A DNA stretch of 64,000 nt from CAYSCW01 sp964449165 (GTDB lineage Bacteria; Acidobacteriota; Aminicenantia; Aminicenantales; Aminicenantaceae), in assembly GCA_964449165.1 (NCBI GenBank), contig CAYVAT010000012.1, positions 1-64,000 of the forward strand, written 5' to 3'. Every line of letters starts with the position of its first letter. The first letter of the stretch is position 1. A program made the position numbers and the translations under genes. Positions 1 to 8,109 of this stretch are shown piece by piece. The notes below the pieces were generated by a model. It worked only from the letters and a program-made list of their open reading frames with translations. It had not been told where the DNA came from and did no database searches.

Positions 1-235
1 TCGTTCGGGTCTCCATAGGCAGAATACACTCTCTAATCTCATTCCTCTGGGTAAATGCCGATGTAAATCGCTTATTATATCGTGGTATGAATCTATCCAA
101 AAAATCATTGGCTCCTTTGATCGTCGTGATTCCCTCAAGCCGCATCTCTTTGACCAGACGATCCTGCAATGTCCCAAACACTCTCTCGATCCGCCCTTTA
201 GCCTGCGGGGAGCGAACAAGATTAAGGCTAGCATC
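1..235 (-). pseudogene. C-terminal fragment of an ISNCY-type (DDE) transposase
   Basis: The minus strand is open from an in-frame stop at 236-238 to the window edge. From about 220 downward it reads like the end of an integrase-fold transposase: LVRSPQAKGRIERVFGTLQD, then RLVKEMRLEGI and FIPRYNKRF. The QAKGR(I/V)ER block followed by TLQDRLVKE is the last part of the DDE catalytic core in IS1202/ISNCY-like transposases (family knowledge). The catalytic N-terminal two thirds are missing, because homology stops abruptly near 220 and runs into unrelated AT-rich sequence. The product is therefore a relic unless the true gene is reconstituted beyond the window. It marks the left side of the AT-rich accessory segment ending at the tRNA-Arg gene. 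Confidence 0.7.
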
Positions 236-347
236 TCATTCATATCAATAGAGCAAAGAATTACAATTTGACATGTTATTTATTGTATAGGCATATAGAG
301 AAACATCTGATAACATCACACAAAAAATTCATGTAAACTGAAATGAG

Positions 348-428
348 AAGAAAAAGCACCCGGCATAATCACCCCCTCATCGGCAAACAACTTATACGTC
401 CCACAAAAAATTATGATGTGTTACGCTC
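348..428. repeat. Diverged direct repeat, left copy (tRNA-Arg-linked)
   Basis: About 80 bp here align with 4340-4420 at roughly 80% identity by eye, with a one-base indel. Shared blocks include AAAAAGCACCC, ATCGG(C/T)AAACAA and AAAAAATTATGATGTG. The right copy contains the 3' end of the tRNA-Arg gene; the left copy keeps only about ten tRNA-like bases. See the finding on this segment. The rest of 236-624 holds no gene that I can see apart from the promoter described separately. Confidence 0.6.
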
Positions 429-492
429 ATGTGTTGCCTTTCCATAAGACAAAATTATCGCGAATCCACATCCCAAAAAATTCAAAAAGAGC

Positions 493-545
493 TTGACATC
501 TTAATTCATGTTTATTAACATTATATGTATAAATGAACAGTGTTC
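493..545 (+). promoter_or_regulatory. Putative promoter and TetR-type operator for the TonB receptor unit
   Basis: TTGACA at 493-498 and TAACAT at 516-521 are 17 bp apart, a plausible sigma-70 promoter. The palindrome TGAACAGTGTTCT at 533-545 covers the expected transcription start. A related palindrome, TGAATACTCTTCA, lies at 3458-3470 in front of the tetR gene, so one TetR protein could control both units. This is inference from two sites only. Confidence 0.45.
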
Positions 546-624
546 TTTTATATGCGGAAAAAATGTTTGGATTAAAATTGAATATTGTATATGTATCCAC
601 TAGTTATCTATTAAAAATTATGAA

Positions 625-906
625 ATGAGCAGAAACAGAAAAAAGTTCTCCAATCTGGCTTTCCTTTTTGTTTTCCTGACTATTACCCTATTCATCAACT
701 TTTTCCATACGGAAGAAACTCTTACCAACAAACCAGATGACTGCCCTGCTTGTCACTTCCTAAATTCCACTTTCACCACCAGCCAGATAAACTTTTTCCA
801 TCTTCCACCTCCTGCCATTCTAGGAATCCTGAAATCATTCTATTCTTCTAATTATTCATATATAATTACCATTAGTCCCTCCTCTCGCTCCCCTCCTAAA
901 ATTTAG
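625..906 (+). CDS. Small membrane protein with a CxxCH motif, upstream of TonB receptor
   Basis: A 93-residue protein with a basic N-terminus and one hydrophobic segment (about residues 10-28), followed by CPACHF near residue 40 and a short hydrophobic, Ser/Pro-rich tail. I cannot assign a family with certainty. Small proteins with an N-terminal membrane segment and a single CxxC(H) often precede TonB receptors, so a role in metal or ligand handling next to the receptor is possible. One CxxCH alone does not prove heme attachment. The gene follows the putative promoter at 493-545 and lies about 100 bp upstream of the receptor gene, so the two may be cotranscribed. No strong ribosome binding site precedes the ATG. 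Low GC content matches the rest of this accessory segment. Confidence 0.5.
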   Translation: MSRNRKKFSNLAFLFVFLTITLFINFFHTEETLTNKPDDCPACHFLNSTFTTSQINFFHLPPPAILGILKSFYSSNYSYIITISPSSRSPPKI

Positions 907-1007
907 CCTCCTTATCAAGCTGACTAAGCCTAGTCTATCCGGATCAGGCTGGTCATCGCTTTAAACCTTATCTTTGACAACAACAAATTAATTTCAGGAG
1001 AAAAAAA

Positions 1008-3290
1008 ATGAAAAAGATTATCGTTATTATCGCGATACTTGCACTAAATTTATTTCTTAATCAATTGACTTTGGCTCAGTCCCATTTTTCCGTAAATGGA
1101 AAAGTGGTTGATTGGGAAGGAACTTTAGTATCAAAAGCCATTGTTTTAATCCCAGAAACAGGAAAATCAGTAGAAACTGATGATCTGGGTCGCTTTGAGA
1201 TCAAAATGACTCCAGGAAAATACCATATAGAGGTTCATAAAGAAGGATATATGCCTTATATATCGGAGGTTTTTGAGCTCAAAGATAGTAGTTTGACTTT
1301 TGATGTGGTTTTAATGAAGGAAATAAGGCAAGAGATCGTGGTTACTGCTACCAGAACTGATGTCTCTCTTTTGGAGGTCCCTGTTAGAACAGAGGTAATT
1401 CCTGCAAGAAAGATTGTTGAAAGCGGAGCAAAAAACATGTATGAGCTCCTTGAAAAAAGATTCATTCCTGGCGTCTGGGTAGAGACCTCGTGTACCAACT
1501 GTAACTTTTCAAGTATAAGAATGCAGGGCCTTGAGTCCGGATATTGCGGAATCCTTTTTGACGGGCAGCCTATTTTCAGCGCTCTTGCAAGTGTCTACGG
1601 ACTTCGCCAGATATTGCCAGAGAATATCGAACGCATTGAGGTAGTCAAAGGTGCCAGTTCTGCACTATATGGCAGTTCTGCTATTGGAGGTGTCGTAAAT
1701 GTCATCACAAAGGAACCAACCAGAGATAAACCCGAGTTCCATGTAACTTCGACTTATGGAAAATACAACACATATGATGTGGGCTCATCATTTTCTTTGC
1801 GTCAAGGAAATGTAGCTGCAATTCTTACAGCCCAGAAACACCACAACGATTATGTGGACGAAGCCGGTCCACTAGGAGAACCCGATAATTACACGGATAA
1901 AGTAGAACAAGATAATAATTTCCTTTCTCTCAAAACTCACTTTTACTTTGCGGAGGATAAACATCGGTTCACTTTATTTGGAAGATCTCTCCATGCATTC
2001 AGGAGAGGAGGATACATCCCTGGCGGTAATCCTATCGAAGACGACTCCGGTAATATCATTGGATTTACCCGCGGGATTGATGATGCTTTGGATCCGGATG
2101 CTGAGCATATAACAACAGACAGAAGGGAATATGGCTTTGGTTATAAGGGCATATTTTCTGCAGGCAATGTTATGACCTTAAACGCTACTGTTACCAGCCA
2201 TGAACGAGAAGCCACTAATGGAGAAAGGCCTTTCCATTCTCAAGAAGATATATTCTTGTTCGATAGTACCTATTCACATCCTTTCAAAAAACATGTTATC
2301 ACCGCAGGTTTAAACTATAGAGATGAAAAACTTGACCAAAGAATCAACTGGACAGACAGCCCTCAGGCAACCATGGACACGTTGGGAATATTCGTTCAAG
2401 ATGAACTCAATTTAGGGAAGAACCTTAATTTAATATTTGGTTTGCGATACGATAATATAGAAAGCAGCCTCTCAAAAGATTCCGCCTTCAGCCCGAGATT
2501 CGCCGTAAGATGGAATATAGGCTCAAATATGAGCTTAAGAGGAAGTGTTGGCGCTGGCTTTAAAGTCCCTTACCTTTTTGCCGAAGATTTGCATTTATGT
2601 TCAGCCGCCCCTCTGATTGTTGTAAGCCCAGATATTGAACCGGAAAAAGCTTGGAGTTACAACATAAGTTGGACATATAGCACTGCAAGATTCATATTGG
2701 ATGCTAATGCGTTTCGTACAGATATTGAGAAAAAAATTGCTCTTGACTTCAATGAAGAGAATAATATTGGACTTTACGCCAACGCAGGAGACGCTTATAC
2801 CCAAGGAATAGAGGCAACTGTTAGAATTATGCTCTTGAGACCTTCTTTGGATTTATCAGGTTCATTTACTTATACTGATGCCATGTTTAAAGAGAAGCTT
2901 GATCCTGAGTATGAATACAGTGATCATATCATGCGCGTTCCTGACATAACAGCTCGTATAGGTCTGGAATACTATGAGCGAAAGACAGGACTTAGGTTTT
3001 ATTTTGGAGGACGCTTTATTGGAAGACAATATGTTGAGAGAGAAATGATTATAGAAGGACAGGATGAACTCGAATACCATATAGACCACGTTGACTCTTA
3101 TTCAGTCTGGGATGCTAAGATTACTAAAGACATTTGGAGAGGTAGATACTTTGTCTTCCTAGGTATTGATAATATTTTCAATAAGATACAATCTCCATTA
3201 TACAATGCTGAACAAGAAGATACCGCTGCCTATATATACGCCCCTACGACTGGCACATATGTTTACGGTGGGATAAGGTTGAAGTTTTAG
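1008..3290 (+). CDS. TonB-dependent outer-membrane receptor with carboxypeptidase-regulatory-like N-domain
   Basis: A 760-residue outer-membrane receptor. Residues 1-23 form a signal peptide. Residues ~28-105 look like the beta-sandwich CarboxypepD_reg domain common on such receptors. Residues ~110-235 form the plug, with the typical IERIEVVKGASSALYG segment, and the remainder is the 22-strand barrel, ending in GGIRLKF with a terminal Phe as barrel proteins do. The plug contains SCTNCNFSSIRMQG and a nearby YCG, so three cysteines lie close together, which may bear on the ligand. The ligand cannot be named; plug features resemble receptors for metal chelates, heme or cobalamin-like compounds. 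AGGAG precedes the ATG. The preceding small CxxCH protein and following TetR gene suggest regulated uptake. The gene is more AT-rich than the housekeeping genes further right. Confidence 0.9.
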   Translation: MKKIIVIIAILALNLFLNQLTLAQSHFSVNGKVVDWEGTLVSKAIVLIPETGKSVETDDLGRFEIKMTPGKYHIEVHKEGYMPYISEVFELKDSSLTFDVVLMKEIRQEIVVTATRTDVSLLEVPVRTEVIPARKIVESGAKNMYELLEKRFIPGVWVETSCTNCNFSSIRMQGLESGYCGILFDGQPIFSALASVYGLRQILPENIERIEVVKGASSALYGSSAIGGVVNVITKEPTRDKPEFHVTSTYGKYNTYDVGSSFSLRQGNVAAILTAQKHHNDYVDEAGPLGEPDNYTDKVEQDNNFLSLKTHFYFAEDKHRFTLFGRSLHAFRRGGYIPGGNPIEDDSGNIIGFTRGIDDALDPDAEHITTDRREYGFGYKGIFSAGNVMTLNATVTSHEREATNGERPFHSQEDIFLFDSTYSHPFKKHVITAGLNYRDEKLDQRINWTDSPQATMDTLGIFVQDELNLGKNLNLIFGLRYDNIESSLSKDSAFSPRFAVRWNIGSNMSLRGSVGAGFKVPYLFAEDLHLCSAAPLIVVSPDIEPEKAWSYNISWTYSTARFILDANAFRTDIEKKIALDFNEENNIGLYANAGDAYTQGIEATVRIMLLRPSLDLSGSFTYTDAMFKEKLDPEYEYSDHIMRVPDITARIGLEYYERKTGLRFYFGGRFIGRQYVEREMIIEGQDELEYHIDHVDSYSVWDAKITKDIWRGRYFVFLGIDNIFNKIQSPLYNAEQEDTAAYIYAPTTGTYVYGGIRLKF

Positions 3291-3457
3291 AAAAAAACTG
3301 CCTACCTTATAAAGAATCTAGTCAGAGATTATTTTCAGGACAAAAATTGACTTCTATTCTCTTTTTATAGCTTCAATTAACCCATACTTACCACATCTGA
3401 TAGTAATCCACAATTGAGGATTTGAAAATTCTTACATTTGACAAAATAATATAATAG

Positions 3458-3470
3458 TGAATACTCTTCA
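3458..3470. promoter_or_regulatory. Putative TetR operator in front of the tetR gene
   Basis: TGAATACTCTTCA is an imperfect palindrome resembling the site at 533-545 (shared form TGAAYACTSTTC or close to it). It lies just after a TATAAT at 3450-3455, where a repressor would block its own transcription. Autoregulation is usual in the TetR family; binding here is inference. Confidence 0.4.
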
Positions 3471-3488
3471 TTCATGAAATGATTACGC

Positions 3489-4112
3489 ATGCAGGTTAGA
3501 AAAGAAGAAATAAGAAAAAAAATCCTTGATATTGCCAGGGAAGAATTTATTCAAAATGGATTCATTAAAACTTCTATGAGGACTATCGCAAAAAAATCAA
3601 CAATTACAACAAGCAATATATATAATTACTTCGAAAATAAAGATAGTGTCTTTGCTGAAATTTTAGAGCCAACGATATCTAAAATAAAAAAGACATTAAA
3701 CGCCCTTGATAATTTAAGAGTAATGGGTGAGGATGATATCTGGAGTTTTGAATTTATCAAGAGACAATTCGATCTCCTAATGCAATTTGTGGATAAAAAC
3801 AGAGAGGACCTCGATTTAATTCTCTTTAAATCCCATGGCTCATGTATTCAAAATTTTAAAGATGAGGTCATTGAAAAATACACAGAGCTTAATATGAAGC
3901 ATTTAAAATATCTAAGCAAAACTCATCCGGAAATGAATACGAACCTATCCCGATTTTTTATCCATAATATTAGTTCTTTTTATGCAAACATAATCAATGA
4001 AATCATAATGCATAATATCTCCTATGAAGAGATGAAAAAATATTCAGAAGAAATAATAATTTTTGTTTATTACGGATACAAAGAATTAATAAAATCGGAT
4101 GATGGCGTGTGA
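3489..4112 (+). CDS. TetR/AcrR-family transcriptional regulator
   Basis: A 207-residue protein whose first ~50 residues form the TetR helix-turn-helix domain: KKILDIAREEFIQNGF, then TSMRTIAKKS and TSNIYNYFENKDSVF, which match the family helices closely. The remaining ~150 residues are the helical ligand-binding and dimer domain, whose ligand cannot be deduced. It probably represses the TonB receptor unit upstream and itself, given two similar palindromes at 533-545 and 3458-3470. The stop overlaps the GTG start of a broken VanZ-like gene, so the two were once likely an operon. Base composition is AT-rich like the receptor gene. Confidence 0.88.
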   Translation: MQVRKEEIRKKILDIAREEFIQNGFIKTSMRTIAKKSTITTSNIYNYFENKDSVFAEILEPTISKIKKTLNALDNLRVMGEDDIWSFEFIKRQFDLLMQFVDKNREDLDLILFKSHGSCIQNFKDEVIEKYTELNMKHLKYLSKTHPEMNTNLSRFFIHNISSFYANIINEIIMHNISYEEMKKYSEEIIIFVYYGYKELIKSDDGV

Positions 4113-4361
4113 AAAGGATTGCTCTATTAATAAGCTTTCCTTTGGGGAAACACCTCTGAAACAAGTTAATAAATGGAAATCTTTTTCGTCTAATAACCCG
4201 AAGGGCAGAGGTCCATGGGCTTGCCCTATTGAGGGACAGCAATATTTGGAAGTATATATGACCCATATGACTTTTTAGCATATTTTGTGGGGGTTATCTC
4301 AGCAATATTATTTGATTTAACAGTACTGGATAAAATCATAAGGAAAAAGCACCCAGAATAA
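4108..4361 (+). pseudogene. Broken VanZ-like membrane protein gene
   Basis: A GTG overlapping the tetR stop begins MKRIALLISFPLGKHL and then stops. In another frame, 4233-4361 reads AIFGSIYDPYDFLAYFVGVI, a short hydrophobic stretch and a tail ending KKHPE. The second piece resembles the conserved C-terminal segment of VanZ-like proteins, where D-P-x-D-(F/L)-L-A-Y is followed by a transmembrane helix. Length is far below a full VanZ (usually 120 residues or more), and frameshift plus internal deletion are needed to join the pieces. The final codons fall inside the right copy of the tRNA-linked repeat, and the left copy preserves a similar KKKHPA-stop ending. Assignment rests on motif resemblance only. 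Confidence 0.4.
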
Positions 4362-4410
4362 TCCGCCCCTTATCGGTAAACAAGTTATATGTTCCGAAAA
4401 AATTATGATG

Positions 4411-4420
<10 letters not shown>
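4340..4420. repeat. Diverged direct repeat, right copy, overlapping the tRNA-Arg 3' end
   Basis: Matches 348-428 at about 80% identity by eye. It covers the end of the VanZ-like remnant, the spacer and the last ~10 bases of the tRNA-Arg gene. Position against a tRNA 3' end is the usual place for integrative element attachment, but no integrase gene is visible between the two copies. Confidence 0.6.
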
Positions 4421-4487
<67 letters not shown>

Positions 4488-4507
4488 ACCTCATGAAGGC
4501 ACAAACT

Positions 4508-4513
4508 ATTATA
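4508..4513 (-). promoter_or_regulatory. -10 box for tRNA-Arg
   Basis: A perfect TATAAT on the minus strand about 20 bp before the tRNA 5' end. No strong -35 is seen at 17-bp spacing. Together with the AT-rich surroundings it is the most likely tRNA promoter. Confidence 0.5.
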
Positions 4514-4678
4514 ACAAACTATAAAAGCAAGAGAAAAGACAAAGCACAGTCGCATACTCCTATATAACTTTAAAGGACTCACCTATTCAGAAAGATTTCA
4601 AGTCTGGGCCAGGAATCTTATTTCCTATTCCCTTAATTGGACAGATCTGTCTTCTATAGGGAATACAACAAAGAAATA

Positions 4679-5437
4679 CTAATTAATCAGCTCTTCTCTG
4701 TACCGCAGATCGAGTTTCTGGTCGGGGCGTTCGAATTTGGCCAAAGCCACTTCAGGATTAAACACCACTTCATCATAATGCAGTTCAGCAAATTTCTTTC
4801 CCTCCTGGTAGATCTCCACTCTCCTAGGAAAAAGGACGCCATCCGCCTGCTCGTAATCACCATACCGAATCCTTTGCTCCAGCATCTCTTTGGTATACTT
4901 CTCCCCAAAGTAGAGGTCCTTATACACCATCTCCAAAACCGTATAATTTTCCCGGTCAATGTAGAAGGTTGTCTTTTTCCCCCTATAGTCGACTTCGATG
5001 CCCACAGCCTTCTTGCCTTCGATCTCTTTTTCCTTGCCCATAGAGAAAACAGCATCCTTTTCGACTAATAGCGGAATATCGTGGGCTAAATTGGATTCAT
5101 AATTGAGCGAAGGCTGGTCGACGATGGTTCCCATCCTGTCCATCCAGGCTGTCTTACCGTCATATGCCTGGAGCTGGACAAAAACCGTGGGGCCAAACTT
5201 AACCTCTGCCCTTCTCCACATCTTGTTGCTCTTCTGAATGGTCTCCACCTTGCCAGAAATCTCCATGCCTCGCATGGAAATCTTTATCTCACCTTTCACC
5301 TTATAGTCTGCAAATTTCTTTACAGCCTCTTCCCCGCCGAGTGCGTTTACACATTTTTCGACAATCTGCTTAGGATCCTGGGCAAACACATTCACCGAGA
5401 AAATCGCAATCATAAAAATTATGCCTATTTTCTTCAT
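4679..5437 (-). CDS. Secreted LolA-like (outer-membrane lipoprotein-sorting fold) protein
   Basis: A 252-residue protein with a signal peptide (MKKIGIIFMIAIFSVNVFAQ) and the pattern of the LolA/LolB half-barrel fold. QIVEKCVNALGGEEAVKK near the mature N-terminus is followed by alternating strands such as KVKGEIKISMRGMEISGKVE, YDGKTAWM and TTFYIDRENYTVLEM. Such proteins are periplasmic and bind acyl chains in their half-barrel, but most members of this subgroup have no tested function. The gene lies 13 bp after the M28 peptidase stop on the same strand, so both are likely made from one transcript. Good AGGGAGGA precedes the ATG. I would not call it true LolA, as the lipoprotein chaperone is usually shorter and lacks the N-terminal helix seen here. 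Confidence 0.7.
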   Translation of the reverse strand: MKKIGIIFMIAIFSVNVFAQDPKQIVEKCVNALGGEEAVKKFADYKVKGEIKISMRGMEISGKVETIQKSNKMWRRAEVKFGPTVFVQLQAYDGKTAWMDRMGTIVDQPSLNYESNLAHDIPLLVEKDAVFSMGKEKEIEGKKAVGIEVDYRGKKTTFYIDRENYTVLEMVYKDLYFGEKYTKEMLEQRIRYGDYEQADGVLFPRRVEIYQEGKKFAELHYDEVVFNPEVALAKFERPDQKLDLRYREELIN

Positions 5438-5450
5438 TCGATCCTCCCTC

Positions 5451-7076
5451 TTATCTCAAATTTGCACCCGGGGGCAGATTGGCGATCTTCCACAGGGAAA
5501 GGAAGACAAGCTGGGCCACTTTCTGCGCCTTCTCGGGAATGATGAGGTCAGCCGTGTCTTCGGGACGGTGAAGCTGGTCGTGCATTCCGGAATTAAAAAA
5601 CACGGTGGGGACATCTTTCCTCATGAACGGGAAATGGTCTGACTGCCGGATAAACTCCTCCACGGCAAAGTTGAGGTCGAAATTTACGGTCTCTTTGTTT
5701 GTCTCATCGATGATGGAGAAGAGCTTGGGGTATTGGTACCGACCGATCAGGGACATCTGCTCCACATCATTCCGCCCGATCATGTCCAGGTTGATCATGG
5801 CCACTGTCTTCTCCAGAGGAAAGAGAGGATTCTCCACATAGTATCTTGAGCCCAGAAGGCCTTTCTCTTCAGCAGTAAAGAGGATGAAAATGACGGTCCT
5901 TTTCGGCTTTTCCTTCAGATTCCGGAAGGCCCAGGCAATTTCTATCACTCCGGCTGTTCCTGAGGCATTGTCGTCTGCTCCGCCGTAGACACGTCCCCTA
6001 TTGTCCTTTCCCACATGGTCATAGTGGGCACCGACAATGACCACTTCATCCTTGAGCTCAGGGTCACTGCCTCCGACCTGGAACACGATGTTAGAGGCAT
6101 CCACGCGCTCATTCTTGAAAGAGATGCCCATGGACACCTTTTTCCCGGAAAGGGGGAAGGAATTGGGGCGCAAGTTCTTATCAATCCCTTCCTGGATTTT
6201 AAGCAAAGACATATCATCGCCTAAAAGCCCTTCAGCCAGTTCGCCGTCGATGGCAGCAGCAGGGATTTTAACTCCGAAATCATCACCCACAATCCTCATG
6301 CGCGGTGAAAATCTCATGTACTTTAAATCCTCATCATCCTTCATCCTCTCTTTTATGAGGGAAGGCCACCTGGTACCGCCTGTGGCTGAGGGGGTGAGAT
6401 CCTTGTGGTTTAAGGGGTCTGTCACAAACAGGATGCCCACGGCTCCGTGTTTCTGGGCATTGAGGATTTTCGAGAGAAGAGTTCCGTGAATGGAGAGTTT
6501 GCGTCCCTCAAAAGGGCTTTCAGGGTCATTCTCTCCCGGCTCATGGCGCATAACCAGGACGATTTTCCCCCTGGCATCCAGGTTTTTATAGTCATCATAT
6601 TTGTGCTCAGGAGCTGCGATCCCGTAGCCTGCAAATACAAGAGGAGCAGCCACTTCCTTTTCTGCAGAGATGATGACCGGAAGGAAATCCCATTCCAGTT
6701 CGGCTTTCCTGGAAAGGACAACCCCATCCATCTGCTCCTCTATCCCAAGATAATTCTTATCGCCGAGTGACACTGTCTTCAGTCTCACTGGCTGAAAATA
6801 GGTTCCGAACTCTCCTGCAGGCTGAAGCTCTGCTCCTTCAAGCACAGAGGTGATGTATTTAGTGGCTATCTCCATGCCCCTGTCCCCTGGATCACGGCCG
6901 CGGCAGTATTTGGAAGCAAGAAAATCGATGTGGGAGAGGATCATCTTTCCGGTAATGGCATTCTTGACGCTGAGCACTTCTTCTGGAACATCTGAGGCAG
7001 AAAAAGAAGAAAGGGAAAGAAAAAAGATGAAAAGGATGGACAATGATTTGTAGAATAAAAGTTTCTTTTTATTCAT
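5451..7076 (-). CDS. Secreted M28-family zinc aminopeptidase with PA domain
   Basis: About 541 residues, with a signal peptide after the ATG at 7074-7076 (MNKKKLLFYKSLSILF). An upstream in-frame ATG at 7091 lies inside the Shine-Dalgarno region (ATGAAAGGAGAGCG precedes the chosen ATG), so the inner start is preferred. Residues ~130-290 contain a protease-associated insert (PLVFAGYGIAAPEHKYDDYK). The catalytic part shows the co-catalytic zinc pattern of M28 peptidases: VIVGAHYDHVGK, GADDNASGTAGVIE, LFTAEEKGLLGS, MINLDMIGRND and a late QSDHFPF. It should release N-terminal amino acids from peptides in the periplasm or outside. A palindromic element with a 17-bp duplication is inserted immediately upstream of the ribosome binding site, so its original promoter has been displaced. 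Followed closely by the LolA-like gene. Confidence 0.93.
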   Translation of the reverse strand: MNKKKLLFYKSLSILFIFFLSLSSFSASDVPEEVLSVKNAITGKMILSHIDFLASKYCRGRDPGDRGMEIATKYITSVLEGAELQPAGEFGTYFQPVRLKTVSLGDKNYLGIEEQMDGVVLSRKAELEWDFLPVIISAEKEVAAPLVFAGYGIAAPEHKYDDYKNLDARGKIVLVMRHEPGENDPESPFEGRKLSIHGTLLSKILNAQKHGAVGILFVTDPLNHKDLTPSATGGTRWPSLIKERMKDDEDLKYMRFSPRMRIVGDDFGVKIPAAAIDGELAEGLLGDDMSLLKIQEGIDKNLRPNSFPLSGKKVSMGISFKNERVDASNIVFQVGGSDPELKDEVVIVGAHYDHVGKDNRGRVYGGADDNASGTAGVIEIAWAFRNLKEKPKRTVIFILFTAEEKGLLGSRYYVENPLFPLEKTVAMINLDMIGRNDVEQMSLIGRYQYPKLFSIIDETNKETVNFDLNFAVEEFIRQSDHFPFMRKDVPTVFFNSGMHDQLHRPEDTADLIIPEKAQKVAQLVFLSLWKIANLPPGANLR

Positions 7077-7078
7077 TC

Positions 7079-7095
7079 GCTCTCCTTTCATATGA
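7079..7095. repeat. 17-bp direct repeat, left side of palindromic element A
   Basis: GCTCTCCTTTCATATGA here is repeated exactly at 7266-7282, on the other side of the palindromic element. It includes the complement of the ribosome binding site of the M28 peptidase gene. The arrangement is that of a target-site duplication. Confidence 0.8.
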
Positions 7096-7265
7096 TAACA
7101 TTTCTATTTCCGTGATGAATGAAGATGCTTAACAGCCAAGCAAGCGACGGTTCATGTCCATCCGAAGCCCATAGTGGTGGGTGGGAGGGTCTCGGCGAGG
7201 ATGGATGGGAACCTGCGCCGTTACTGACTATATTCCTTATCATTAGTTATCACGGAATAAAAAAT
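7096..7265. mobile_element. Nested palindromic (MITE-like) element, copy A
   Basis: A 170-bp non-coding element. The inner arms GGTTCATGTCCATCC and GGATGGATGGGAACC enclose a conserved 35-40 bp loop with CCGAAGCCCATAGTGG. The outer arms end in ATTTCCGTGAT on the left and ATCACGGAAT on the right. Related copies are at 34195-34377 and 57484-57612, with a half copy at 36627-36716. It has exact 17-bp direct repeats on each side. It encodes no protein that I believe. It may be a non-autonomous transposable element, a structured RNA, or both. Confidence 0.75.
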
Positions 7266-7282
7266 GCTCTCCTTTCATATGA
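7266..7282. repeat. 17-bp direct repeat, right side of palindromic element A
   Basis: Exact second copy of the 17 bases at 7079-7095. Because the left copy contains the functional ribosome binding site of the peptidase gene, this right copy is the duplicated one relative to that gene. Confidence 0.8.
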
Positions 7283-7340
7283 AAAAATACAAAAAGGGAA
7301 ATCTAGGGAAGTATACTCAAAATTAAGGATTTTTTAAAAT

Positions 7341-7385
7341 AAAAAAAGAGGGCAACGAGTTGATGGTTGTAAACTCGCTGCCCTC
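7341..7385 (-). terminator. Rho-independent terminator after the Tyr-rich lipoprotein gene
   Basis: On the minus strand the stem GAGGGCAGCGAGTTT pairs with AACTCGTTGCCCTC across a ~10-nt loop and is followed by seven T residues. It lies about 35 bp past the stop of the lipoprotein gene. Confidence 0.85.
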
Positions 7386-7419
7386 AGTCTTGCTCTGTTA
7401 TCTGATGCTAATTCTTAAG

Positions 7420-7962
7420 CTATTTCTTCTTTCTTACTGAGCCGCTCGATCCTCTGCTTGATCCTCTGCTCCGTGCAGTTCCTGATCTCGATGACATCCT
7501 TGATCTAGATACCGTGGATCTTGTTCTCCCGGTACTCCCTGAACTTCTGGATGTTCCACGCAGTGCACTCTTGGGGATTCTCCTGGGCACTCTGCTTTTC
7601 AGCATTCTCTTGTTGGCGGATGTTCTGTCGTATATGCGATAATGGCCATAAAAAGGGTAACCACCGTAATAGTAATAGCCGGGATAATATCCGTAGTAAT
7701 AGCTGGAGAGGCCGTAGTAACTGAATGGATTCCAGTAGGAGTACGGAGACCCCCAGTAAAATCCCATCCAGAAGAAGGGGCTGTAATAATAGGGATTGTA
7801 GCTGTAGGAATAGGGACCATAGTCATAGTAATAATCATCAACATAGGTATCATCATATCTTGCCTTCTCTACTCTGATTCTTTTCCCTGTGTACCTCTGG
7901 TCGATGGTGGCGCAACTGGCAACGAAAAATACCAAAGCCAGGATAATAGCTACCTTTTTCAT
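7420..7962 (-). CDS. Tyr/Gly-rich lipoprotein with Arg/Ser-rich tail
   Basis: A 180-residue protein with a lipoprotein signal (FFVASC, Cys at about residue 17). Residues ~35-110 are extremely rich in Tyr, Gly, Pro, Phe and Ser (for example YYYGYYPGYYYYGGYPFYGH), and the C-terminal ~55 residues are almost only Arg, Ser, Gly, Thr and Lys. I do not recognise a folded domain. The Tyr-rich part could be an unstructured, adhesive or aggregating outer-membrane-anchored segment, and the basic tail could bind polyanions such as LPS or DNA. Both are inference from composition. The gene stands alone: it has its own terminator at 7341-7385 and a Shine-Dalgarno (AGGAGTG) before the ATG. Confidence 0.75.
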   Translation of the reverse strand: MKKVAIILALVFFVASCATIDQRYTGKRIRVEKARYDDTYVDDYYYDYGPYSYSYNPYYYSPFFWMGFYWGSPYSYWNPFSYYGLSSYYYGYYPGYYYYGGYPFYGHYRIYDRTSANKRMLKSRVPRRIPKSALRGTSRSSGSTGRTRSTVSRSRMSSRSGTARSRGSSRGSSGSVRKKK

Positions 7963-8109
7963 TTTCTCACTCCTTTGACATTATACACCTATGCAAACTT
8001 TATGCCAAGTCTTATCAGGGGAAGCCTTTCTGACTCTCCCTGCTTTCTGTCATAATTTATGGGCAGGTGTATCAAAAAAGGACAGTGCAGAGCCTTTTTA
8101 TCCATATTT

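Noticed and set aside
7119..7337. Short plus-strand frame in the first palindromic element
   Set aside because: It is a translation of the palindrome itself; the other copies do not keep it open in the same frame.
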